From contig JAKUCV010001701.1 of assembly GCA_028386065.3 (NCBI GenBank), positions 1-64,000 on the forward strand: DNA of 64,000 nucleotides, read 5' to 3'. The stretch comes from Turnera subulata (lineage: Eukaryota > Streptophyta > Magnoliopsida > Malpighiales > Passifloraceae). Below are positions 32,663 to 43,403 of this stretch, piece after piece (the first letter of the stretch is position 1; each line of letters opens with the position of its first letter). Position numbers and translations under genes: made by a program. The notes under the pieces were generated by a model that worked only from the letters and a program-made list of their open reading frames with translations, made no database searches and had not been told where the DNA came from.

Positions 32663-33564
32663 NNNNNNNNNNNNNNNNNNNNNNNNNNNNNNNNNNNNNN
32701 NNNNNNNNNNNNNNNNNNNNNNNNNNNNNNNNNNNNNNNNNNNNNNNNNNNNNNNNNNNNNNNNNNNNNNNNNNNNNNNNNNNNNNNNNNNNNNNNNNNN
32801 NNNNNNNNNNNNNNNNNNNNNNNNNNNNNNNNNNNNNNNNNNNNNNNNNNNNNNNNNNNNNNNNNNNNNNNNNNNNNNNNNNNNNNNNNNNNNNNNNNNN
32901 NNNNNNNNNNNNNNNNNNNNNNNNNNNNNNNNNNNNNNNNNNNNNNNNNNNNNNNNNNNNNNNNNNNNNNNNNNNNNNNNNNNNNNNNNNNNNNNNNNNN
33001 NNNNNNNNNNNNNNNNNNNNNNNNNNNNNNNNNNNNNNNNNNNNNNNNNNNNNNNNNNNNNNNNNNNNNNNNNNNNNNNNNNNNNNNNNNNNNNNNNNNN
33101 NNNNNNNNNNNNNNNNNNNNNNNNNNNNNNNNNNNNNNNNNNNNNNNNNNNNNNNNNNNNNNNNNNNNNNNNNNNNNNNNNNNNNNNNNNNNNNNNNNNN
33201 NNNNNNNNNNNNNNNNNNNNNNNNNNNNNNNNNNNNNNNNNNNNNNNNNNNNNNNNNNNNNNNNNNNNNNNNNNNNNNNNNNNNNNNNNNNNNNNNNNNN
33301 NNNNNNNNNNNNNNNNNNNNNNNNNNNNNNNNNNNNNNNNNNNNNNNNNNNNNNNNNNNNNNNNNNNNNNNNNNNNNNNNNNNNNNNNNNNNNNNNNNNN
33401 NNNNNNNNNNNNNNNNNNNNNNNNNNNNNNNNNNNNNNNNNNNNNNNNNNNNNNNNNNNNNNNNNNNNNNNNNNNNNNNNNNNNNNNNNNNNNNNNNNNN
33501 NNNNNNNNNNNNNNNNNNNNNNNNNNNNNNNNNNNNNNNNNNNNNNNNNNNNNNNNNNNNNNNN
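32663..33564. other. Assembly gap (902 N)
   Basis: It falls in the middle of Athila gag-pol. The reading frame before and after is the same with 902 bases. The missing piece in this family (protease and start of RT) is about 300 codons, so the gap length looks realistic. Confidence 0.95.
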
Positions 33565-36176
33565 GATTTCGGATAGTAAATGGGTAAGTCCAGTCCATGT
33601 TGTACCAAAGAAAGGAGGGATAACGGTTGTCCAAAATGAAAATAATGAACTTATCCCCACTAGGACCGTAACCGGATGGCGAATGTGCATTGATTATAGG
33701 AAACTTAACTCAGCCACTAGGAAAGATCACTTTCCCCTCCCCTTTATTGATCAAATGCTTGAAAGATTAGCTAGACATTCTTATTTTTGCTACTTGGATG
33801 GTTATTCAGGATTCTTTCAAATTCCTATTCATCCCCACGATCAAGAAAAGACAACATTTACATGTCTATATGGTACATTTGCATATAGACGCATGCCCTT
33901 TGGGCTTTGTAATGCACCTGCTACATTTCAAAGATGCATGATGGCCATATTTGATGATTTTATTGAATTGATCATGGAAGTGTTTATGGACGATTTTTCG
34001 GTTTATGGAACTTCGTTTCAGAATTGTCTTGATAACTTGTCCAAGGTTTTGCAACGTTGTGTAGAGTCTAACCTTGTTTTAAATTGGGAAAAGTGTCATT
34101 TCATGGTACAAGAAGGCATAGTACTTGGACATTTAGTTTCACACCGTGGCATTGAAGTTGATAAAGCAAAAATAGAAGTGATAGAAAAATTGCCACCACC
34201 TAATTCCGTCCGTGTCGTGAGGAGTTTTCTTGGACATGCTGGATTTTACCGACGCTTTATCAAGGACTTCTCAAAGGTTGCAAAACCATTGACGAATCTC
34301 CTTAATAAAGATGTCGAATTTGTATTTGATGAGTCTTGTCTAGATGCATTTTGCAAGTTGAAACAAGCTTTAATTTCGGCTCCAATCATGCAACCACCGA
34401 ATTGGTCACTTCCATTCGAGATCATGTGTGATGCTAGTGACTATGCCATAGGTGCTGTGCTCGGACAAAAAAAGGATGGAAAAGTTCATGCCATTTACTA
34501 TGCCATCCGGACCTTGGATGATGCTCAAGTCAACTATGCAACCACGGAGAAAGAGCTCTTGGCTGTGGTGTTTGCCATTGAGAAGTTTCGGCAATACTTA
34601 CTAGGCTCCAAAGTGATTGTGCATACCGACCATGCTGCACTCAAGTATTTGCTGACCAAGAAAGAAACCAAGCCTCGCCTACTTAGATGGATCCTACTTC
34701 TTCAAGAGTTCGATCTTGAAATTAAAGACAAAAAGGGTACCGAAAATGTAGTAGCCGATCATCTTTCCCGATTGACACAAGAGCAACAGGAGAAAGTCGG
34801 GAGCAATGAAGTTCCAATTGAGGATTACTTTCCAGACGAGAACTTGACTGCATCAGTCCATAGAGTCTTCAATAAAATTACACCATGGTTTGCATCATAT
34901 GCAAATTACTTGGCATGTGGGGCTTTACCACCCAACTTGGACTACAACCGAAAGAAGAAGTTTTTTTCAGACCTGAAGTACTACGTATGGGAAGATCCTT
35001 TGTTGTTCAAGAGATGTCGAGATGGCATGATTCGAAGATGTGTCCCTAATGAAGAATTTCGAGACATCCTTACTTGCTACCAATAATTCACCATACGGAG
35101 GACACTATAGAGCTGACAAGACAGCAGCAAAGGTTCTGCAATCTGGTTTTTATTGGCCAACACTTTTTCGGGATGCCAGGCACTTTGTTGAAGCATGCAA
35201 TCAATGCCAAAGAACCGGGAATGTTTCTCAAAGAAATGAGACGCCTCAAACCAGCATATTAGAGGTGGAAGTATTTGATGTTTGGGGAATTGATTTTATG
35301 GGCCCTTTCCCTTCTTCCTTGAAGAATGAATACATCCTAGTCGGAGTGGACTATGTCTCAAAGTGGGTGGAAGCAATCGCCTCACCAACAAACACGGCTG
35401 ATCTGGTGACTAAGTTCTTGAAAAGGAACATATTCACTACATTTGGAGTCCCAAGAGCCATTATAAGTGATGGGGGTTCCCACTTTTGCAACAAGAAGTT
35501 TGCTGACCTCTTGAAGAAAGATGGAGTCACTCATAAGGTGGCAACATCCTACCATCCCCAAACAAGTGGGCAAGTAGAGGTCTCCAACTGACAAATCAAG
35601 CAAATCTTGGAGAAGACGGTAGGACAAACTCGCAAGGATTGGGCCCTCAAACTCGATGATGCCCTTTAGGCATATAGGACAGCCTACAAAACCCCTCTTA
35701 GAGCCACTCCCTACCGACTTGTGTATGGAAAAGCATGCCACTTGCCCGTTGAACTTGAGCACAAAGCCTATTGGGCTATCAAGAACATCAATTTAGACAT
35801 GAAGGCAGCAGGAGAACAACGCTTTTTGCAGCTTAATGAGTTGGAGAAGTTGCGCCTTGCAGCTTATGAGAACTCCCGCATCTACAAGGAGAGAACAAAG
35901 AAATGGCATGACAAACATATTCTGAAGAAAGAGTTCCTTCCAAGAGAAAAAGTGCTTCTCTTCAATTCTTGAATGAAGCTCTTTCCCGAAAAACTTCGAT
36001 CCAGGTGGTCCGGACCATTCACCGTGATTCGGAGCTTTCCTCATGAAGCTGTGGAGATCACCAATCGAGAATCAGAGCCATTCAAAATCAATGGACAGCG
36101 CCTCAAGCTGTTCAAAACGTATGACAGAATTGGTGACCAAGTGATTTTGTCACTAGCAAATCCGCCTATGTCTTAA
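33565..36176 (+). pseudogene. pol: Pol of Athila F: RT, RNase H, integrase
   Basis: RT begins at [18 protein letters not shown], with [17 protein letters not shown] and the active site FMDD (33983-33994), a common Athila variant. RNase H has [15 protein letters not shown] and [10 protein letters not shown], and ends near 34790. The frame ends with TAA 35084-35086. Integrase is in another frame (35040-35591) with [24 protein letters not shown] and GQVEV, so the three catalytic acids are present. It continues in the same frame through a TGA 35589-35591, TAG 35667-35669 and TGA 35970-35972 to a stop at 36174-36176. The two TGA stops fit CGA-to-TGA changes and the TAG fits TGG-to-TAG. Three stops and one frameshift inactivate it. 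Confidence 0.9.
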
Positions 36177-37734
36177 CAAGCCTCAAGTCCAGCTAAAAGA
36201 TGTTAAAGAAGCGCTATTCGGGAGGCAACCCGAGGAAAGAGAAGGAAAGAAGATCAAGTGGCCGAAACCAAGGAGCATGATGACTTCACGTCAAATAGAG
36301 AAGCATTCCTAAACTCAAACTTTTAAATTTATATATTCAATGCTTCAAAACATAATTTGATAAGCTAGTTGTTATGCATCTTGTCATTCACCTTATCAAT
36401 CTATTCTTTCTCATTACATTTTGAATTTTTCTTTCTATTCAGAATGCATTTCAATTCATTGAGGAAATGATTGCATTTGTTGTTTGGCATTTCGTTTTAT
36501 TTTTCCATTCACGCCTTTATTCTTCTTGATCAAGTCTGAAACAATAGGACCTTGTTGATTGGATTGAATTTGTTCCTTGTATGGCTTATAAAGAGACATT
36601 GTGATAAAAGTTTTCAAGTCACCTAGCCCATAAGGGTTTGATAAAAGACAAGTTTGGATTTCTAAATAAGATCACTAGGAAGATGTCCTAAGGATTTGGT
36701 TTGCTCTTAGCTTTTTAAAAAATTAATTGAGGTTTTTCAATTGCATTTAATTGCACAGTCCTAGAACACATCCACCGTTTCTACTAAGGCGAAATTTAGA
36801 CACAACCTTGATTTGAGAAATGAGTTAGGCATTCCTTGAATTTCACCACATATAAACCTTGGCCAACCCTTGATCACATTATCCCTAGTTCACCACTTTG
36901 AGCCTAGTGTGATGGTCAAATATTTTCTTCTATACCCACATCAACCACCTTTCACCCCTTAGTAGCCAATTAAGTGACCATCATGTGCCTGATCAGCATA
37001 ATTTTCCTTGATTTATCCTACCCTTTTGTCTGTTAAGTTGATGATATCTAACCTCCTATCACAAGTATTGCTCTTTGAAAGGAAATTGACTGAACTTGTT
37101 GCAAGGAGGAGAACAAAATTTGCAGTCATGCACTTAAGCCCACCAACATACGGGGGTCTTTTGCATTTCTTCACTACATTGTGGTCATCGCTGTACTTCA
37201 TCAAAATCAAACAAATGCAGGCGTATGATCGCTATTGAAAAAAAAAAAAAGACAACATCACAATCAGTTTGAAGCAAAAGGAAACTCAAATTTAGGAGAA
37301 AATTTGATCCACAACTTCAACTGATACTTTGTTTACCTTTACCCCTTGTTGATACACCAACCATGCCCCATTATAACCCTTAAAGACCTAATGATCTTAA
37401 GTTCAAGAATTGTGTCCATTAGTGGAAGTGGAAACCTTGGATGTGCATATGGGATGTTCAAACACCTCTTATTGATCAAGAGCATACCAAAGAAGGACTG
37501 ACTAGTATAATCATGTGCGGAAATTTGATCCTCGACATCCTTGTTAAACTTAGCTGAGTAAAGTGCCTTGATTTACTTTTGATTTACATGTCTCTATTTA
37601 GTCTACGGAACAAGTTAATTATAAGCAAGTCACATTGGATCAGAGTTGAGAAAAGAAATCAGTGCATATCATTGTCACCATGGTTATCATTTGTTTTGCT
37701 TGGGGACAAGCAAGAGTTTAGGTGTGGGGGTATT
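36177..37734 (+). other. 3' internal region of Athila F and polypurine tract
   Basis: About 1.5 kb without a convincing frame. Some Athila elements carry an env-like gene here; none is recognisable. A poly-A run is at 37237-37250. The tract gtttaggtgtgggggtatt immediately precedes the 3' LTR. Confidence 0.6.
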
Positions 37735-39483
37735 TGATATGCACATATTTCACATAGTAATAAAGACATGAAAACTTCTTTATTATGATGATTTCGAATA
37801 AAAATCATACATTCTACCTATTTTTCTTTGTTTGATTGTTGAATAAATTTCTTGAACTAACAATTATGGTTTCAGGTGTAAAATCGTCCCACTTCGCAAC
37901 CGAAAACGATCAATTTCGGCCAAAGCTGGAAACCGGGTAGAAACTCGAGCACAGTTCACTCTTTTGCCGATTTCAGAAGCCTCAGAAGTTCAATTGACGT
38001 GAAACCAGTTGGAGATGAAAGTAGACATCCTGAGCTTTCCAGTGATATAAAGTTCATAATTTTTGGCCTTGTGGATTAGGAGCAGTAATTAATTCAGTTC
38101 AGTCCAGACTTGCAGGAATCCTGCGCTGGCCACCGACCCAGTCTCGGTATTAACATTATAAATCCTACTACACAAGTCCAATTTGGGAGTACTTTATATG
38201 GAGAGAAAGATAAAATAATTATCTACAACTTCTTAGAACATCCCAAAGTCCAATTAGGCCGTCTAAAGGTCGAAAATATGCTTGCAAGTCTCGGGTCATG
38301 AGTTGTTAACAATGTGACCCCTTCTAGAGGAGCATCATGGCAGCCATTAGCAAATGCTTATTGGACAATCTAAGTTGACAACCTGGAAGGCATTCAAAGA
38401 GAATAAAACAGCCTAGAAACCAACATAATTTCCTGGAAAGAAAGCTCAACCATCAGCACATGCAAAAGAGAAGGAATATTCATGCTAAGCTGGAAAAGCA
38501 AGTGGCAACCCATACCTTGCAACCACTCCACCAGCAAATGCTTTCAACATTGAGGCCCATTCCAGCACGATTTTGGTGGCTAAAGAACACTAAAATATGT
38601 CATCTCCAAGCTATACAACTAGTGAAGAAGCACTATAAAAGGGTGAGAGCTGAAGGGGGAGAGGAAACAACACAAACACACACCCTGAAACCAAAAATTC
38701 TGTCAAGTTGTTCCTTTCATTTTCTTTTGAGATTGTTGTGAGGAAACCATGTCTTTCCCATTTTCATTTGTTGTTTCAAGTTCATTCATGAACTAATCTT
38801 TCATTCTAGATCATAGGGATGTAGCCTACCCTAAATTTTGCTATGGTTTGATGTACCATTTGCTACAATCCATTCACAAAGTAATTTTGATTGATTGTTG
38901 TGAGCTTATTTCTTGCTTTAACGAAGTGGCCAGCTTTATTGCAACTTCTAGGTAATAGGTGAAGTACCGAGAGGAGAAGTCCATTATCCGAAAATCATCA
39001 ATCATCTTTAATCTAAATGCTGAGAGGGTTTAGGTTATCGTGGAATCAGTAGCAACAACAAGCTTCATTGCTCATAGAGGTAATCTAATTGACGAAAGTG
39101 ATTAGGTGACTCTTTCAGACGAGACTAGACTAGCGAGAGCGGATAGTTTCATTCTAGGTTGCTACCCATCAAAATTCATGTCTTTTGGATGCAGCTTTCA
39201 ATAGTACATTGATCCATGGCAAAGGAAGGGCGGTGAATTCCCGAATGATCTAGGCCTTTTATCATTGCTACTTTGTTTATCATTTTCATTGTCATTTCTA
39301 CTTTCTCTTCTCTTTACATTCAATTCGCCATTTGCTCTCTTATCAATCTTCAATTCCGATATTGTTTCTCTTCATTTATTTTCTTTGCCATTAGATTGAA
39401 TCGACTGATATCTTGCCTAGTCTCTGTGGATACGACCTTGAGTACCACGACGATTCTGTGCACTTGCAGGATTGACCACATCA
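37735..39483 (+). mobile_element. 3' LTR of Athila F
   Basis: A 1749-bp copy of 29201-30945. TATA is at 38632-38640. It ends gaccacatca and is followed by the duplicated TTACA. Confidence 0.93.
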
Positions 39484-40993
39484 TTACACTAGTTAAATAG
39501 ACTTGTCATGAAGTTTTATGTCATTAAATTTTGATATCTACACATCAATTTCTCGATGTTTTCCTTGATTTCTTAAAGGAAAATGATTTTTACCACATAA
39601 GCCATTTGTTTGGAATCATATTTAGTTTTTGGCCTTGAAGCCATGACTTGCACGTTTGGAATTTCTTTGGACTTATTCCTTTAATGTCTTGTTGAGGTTA
39701 AGAATCATTACTTATAAACTGAATATTGCATCATATAATGTATAGTGAAACATGTTTAAGTGATATATGCGTATATGTTTAGGCACTGGTTGTAGTCGTG
39801 GAGTTGATGGATAGAGCTCTAGCTTCTAAATGATCCAGGTGAGGACATATAAAGCTTTGTATGCGTACTGCCTACAATACTCGGTTATTTGTTATGGTTC
39901 ATTAAGTGATAACATTTGTTTGGTATTTAAAGTTTTATGCGTGTATGCCTGTTGTGTTGATATTGTTGTTGCACGGTGTATCATGATGATGATATCTTTG
40001 TTGTTGAGTGCCTGATTATGTGAACTGTGAGACTATGTGATATGGTATGCCAGTTGAGCATGATATGTTGTTATGATTAAGAAATGATTATATGACTTTG
40101 TGGTTCGTGTGGTAACTTGAGGCTGGAGGCCCTGATTTGAGAATAAGATATTAAATCCACACAATCCTGTTTGATCATAACGTAAGGCACAACTATTTAA
40201 GCATAATTGAGAATAAAGAACTATAATGATTCTACTGTGGGGCTGTTGACCGGTTGGTTCGAGCGGGAAGTGATACCCCTCGGGATTGTATGCGGGATAG
40301 CATTGTGTATGCGGTTTAGCATATGGGTCTGTGATGATCGGTTCTACCTCCCTCTTTCTATCTCCCCCTTTCTACCTCCCTCTTTCTCTCTGTCTCTCTC
40401 TCTCAGTGTTTGGATTGGGGCTTGCCCTGATTATATTAGGCTTATGCCCTAGTTGTCCCATGAGACGGCACCGAGCTTGACGCACACAGTAGAGGGCCCA
40501 AATAAAATATTCAATCCTAATAATGACTAAGTACAACCATAATAAGATGATTAAAGACAAGTGTTGGTTTGTAGTTTGATGATGAGTTTGTGTTGTGCAT
40601 TGTGACCTGTTTGTGCACTTTGCTTGCAACTGCCTGATATCGGTGTTATTGTGGTTGACTTGTATTGTATACGTTGGTTTATTTGTTATGGTGAGACAGT
40701 GGTTGGTCCCACCCCTCACATCTTTCTTAGGTTACCTGATCATCCGTCAGGAGTGCATATCAGCAGGTGGCGGTGCTTTCCTCTCTTCGGGTCGGATCCA
40801 TAGGATTGCATAACATCCATGTTTCTTATTTATTTGTCTTCCGCTGCATACTCGTTTATTATATAATTTGTGGGATAATTGTACATTGATCATGATGATT
40901 TTTATCGTATCCCGGGTTAGAAGGGCAATCTGAACATTTTACTTCTCATAATTAATTTAATGGACTATTTTGGGATACTGGCGTTTCACCAAA

Positions 40994-41739
40994 GATCAAA
41001 AAAAGTTCACAAAAATGGTCCTCACATCCTCTCTCACCTCTAGAGGATTTGGTGGTCCTCATTTTCCATTTTTTGAAATCTTTCTGAAGAAAGATAATTT
41101 CTGCCCAAGAAATATCCAGAATTGGCTCATCTACGTGGACAGTTTTATTAATAGAGCAGGAAGTCAACTCATGTGCCACCTGAAAGCCTACTACCCATTG
41201 AGAAACACTCCTTCCCATCTTTAGAATGTATAAATAGAGGATTGAAGCCTCACAGCAACTCAACCTAGCCATTCAAGAGATTCTAAGGTGTGAAAAGATG
41301 CTTATCTAGAGAGATATTCTTTGTGCTTAATTTGTGTAAGCTTTTGAGTGAGTCACTTTTGAAGCTTTGCTTTGTGATAAGTTGTAATCAGCAGGATTAG
41401 GGGTTAATCTTGTTGGGTAGCTAAAGCTAGGTTCCGCTTTGGATTAAGTTTGGCAAGTTAAGCCTATAAAAACTTGTATACCATAGGTTATTTGGCTCGC
41501 CTGCAAAAGCCAAGCTAGTGGATAGTTAGAAATCCTAAAGGGGGGACCTTTGGGTAGTGGATGTACTCCTGCGTGGGGAACCACTATAAATTGCCTATGT
41601 CCTTTACTTTTCTATCCGCATAACTGCATTTCCAATTAGTTTCACATTTGGTTTCATAGCAAGAACTAAATCTTCATAAAAGTCAAAAAGAAAGGAAACG
41701 CTAATTCAACTCTCCCTTCTTAGCATTTCTGGGCCAACA
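40994..41739 (+). mobile_element. 5' LTR of copia element L, second part
   Basis: It resumes L's LTR after solo LTR G. TATA (tgtataaatag) is at 41228-41238. U5 carries actcctgcgtggggaacca followed by ctataaatt, a pattern common in plant copia LTRs. It ends gggccaaca directly before the PBS. Confidence 0.7.
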
Positions 41740-41741
41740 AC

Positions 41742-41753
41742 TGGTAGCGGAGC
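41742..41753 (+). other. Primer-binding site of L, variant iMet type
   Basis: TGGTAGCGGAGC resembles the usual copia site TGGTATCAGAGC (initiator Met tRNA) with two changes. The same variant is in element K (48612-48624, minus). Confidence 0.65.
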
Positions 41754-41855
41754 TGCGTTCTCAATATAGTAGATTAATCTCCAGAGAAAAAGATCATGGC
41801 TTATGATAAGTGTCAACAAAGTTCCATACTTTGATGGAATACTGTTCAGACTCCC

Positions 41856-43403
41856 TGTAAGTATCCGGGCATGCAAACTTGACAATCAAAATGCACCAGA
41901 AAGACCCGGCACTCATTGAGGATCCAAGTGAAGCTAACTAAACCGAATAACAATTTTTCGTACCTTGCTTGGTTGAGGTCTTTCAGCCAACTGTAGTGTA
42001 GAATCAGTAAGAACCCGACAAGAAATCCGGCTCCTCTACGGTATCCACACGAACCGTGATGTCCAGCTAGCAATCATCTCACGATCACCAACCCGAGCAC
42101 TCCCGAACCGCAGAGCTAGCTGCCGAAAACCGAGAGCTAGAACTTGTGTTTTATGTGTTTCTTTCTTTCTCAAAGAAAGGGGGGGGGGGGGGTGTGTGTG
42201 TTCTTGCAAGTCTGAAAAACTCTCTCAAGTCTCAAAACCAGAATGAATTCACAAGCATAATCTGATTATGCATACACTAATCCCACTCAACAAAAGCATG
42301 AGCAATGGCCAACACCCTTGGCCTATCATGATTAAGATTCCACCATTATCAAGTCTAATCATGTCTCCACTTTGCATTAGTGGAAGTACACATCACAAGG
42401 CATCTAATCTGGTTCAATAATTCAGACAATTAGTGAACCAAATCAATCCAAAACGACCCTGGTCCAACCACTGTCCAACCATAGTCCAACCATTGTCCAA
42501 CCACCTGGTCGAACCACGATCCAACCATGGTTCAACCACCAGCTCGAATAAACAGTTCTGAGTGTGTGACCCTGTCGGCACTTGTAACATTTGGCAATAA
42601 TTGTAAAATCTCATTTTACAATTATAAACAATGAGCAGCGTCTAGCAACACATCATTGCTACCCAAACGACAAGATCAGTACTGATTCATTATGCCTCAG
42701 AACATGTCATCATCCTTTCGTCATATTATCAAGATTAAACACGAGACATGGAATAAGTCAATCTCGTATATGTTTATTCTAATTTTCTTGATCCCCGAGT
42801 TAACTGTGTAAAACGGATACTAATGATATCACCATATCACATAAGCCGAGCATGGCCATGCATTTACAGTTCAACTCTATCAAGAGGCCCATCTAATAAT
42901 ATATACCCGTTATAAGGGTTGGATGAATCCCATCTTGATCATACAAAACCCACTACACATTATATCATATACCCAATGATTATACTAAGGTCTACTCAGT
43001 TACGAATAGCCAAGAGTAATATCAAAGTATATGACTCATATGTTGGGAACCTTGATGTTCTCAGGTCTAAGGACAATACATATAAGAACCGATAATGACA
43101 ATCATATAACGTTCCATGTAGTGTTCTTATCTTGGGTCAGTCCAGTCCACAAGTTCTCTAACTTGTATGCGTATGTAGAATTCATATCTCATATATTTCT
43201 CAACATACGCTAGTCTTAATTTATTATTACAACCCATCCATAATAATAATCGACTAGGGACATTTAAGAATATAAAATATTCTAGGGTTATAAATTTGTG
43301 CAAGCGTTTATCTCATAAACATATTTATTGGAATAACCTTAATGTATATACATGACTATATACAATCATCCAACGATTGGCTTTTGGGCATATTACACTA
43401 ACA
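41856..43403 (-). mobile_element. 3' LTR of copia K
   Basis: 1548 bp, paired with 48625-50062 (1438 bp). It is longer because of a G run (42180-42192) followed by (GT)n and extra ccaacca-type repeats (42460-42530) that are absent or reduced in the partner. The minus-strand purine tract GCAAGTGGGAGAT abuts it at 43404-43416. Confidence 0.9.

Larger units (their letters stand above)
29201..39483 (+). mobile_element. Element F: full-length Athila-type Ty3/gypsy element
   Basis: 5' LTR 29201-30945, PBS 30952-30968, gag, gap, RT-RNase H-integrase to 36176, long 3' region, purine tract, 3' LTR 37735-39483. The target duplication TTACA is exact (29196-29200, 39484-39488). Athila assignment rests on the tRNA-Asp primer, the gag sequence type and the RT motif FMDD. 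The LTRs (1745 and 1749 bp) are very similar, so this is one of the younger insertions. It lies within solo LTR G. Confidence 0.93.
27653..40988 (+). mobile_element. Solo LTR G (about 3.05 kb), split by Athila element F
   Basis: The LTR starts TGTAACGCCCTGAATTTTC at 27653 and ends ggcgtttca at 40988. The 5-bp target duplication CCAAA flanks it at 27648-27652 and 40989-40993. Removing F and its duplication leaves 3048 bp with no internal coding region, hence a solo LTR formed by LTR-LTR recombination. The TGTAACGCCC start and 3-kb length resemble chromovirus Tekay/Del LTRs. TATA (tataaaa) is at 28024-28030, followed by a CT-rich start region. A second copy is at 62331-63999 (reverse) and a terminus at 1-197. 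Confidence 0.85.

Noticed and set aside
32555..33690. Minus-strand frames of more than 330 codons
   Set aside because: They consist almost entirely of unknown residues across the assembly gap.
36177..37734. Possible env-like gene of Athila F
   Set aside because: No frame longer than about 76 codons and no transmembrane pattern. The region is non-coding in this copy.
40371..40410. CT-rich low-complexity run considered as a promoter
   Set aside because: It is a simple repeat inside solo LTR G without a TATA box at the right distance.
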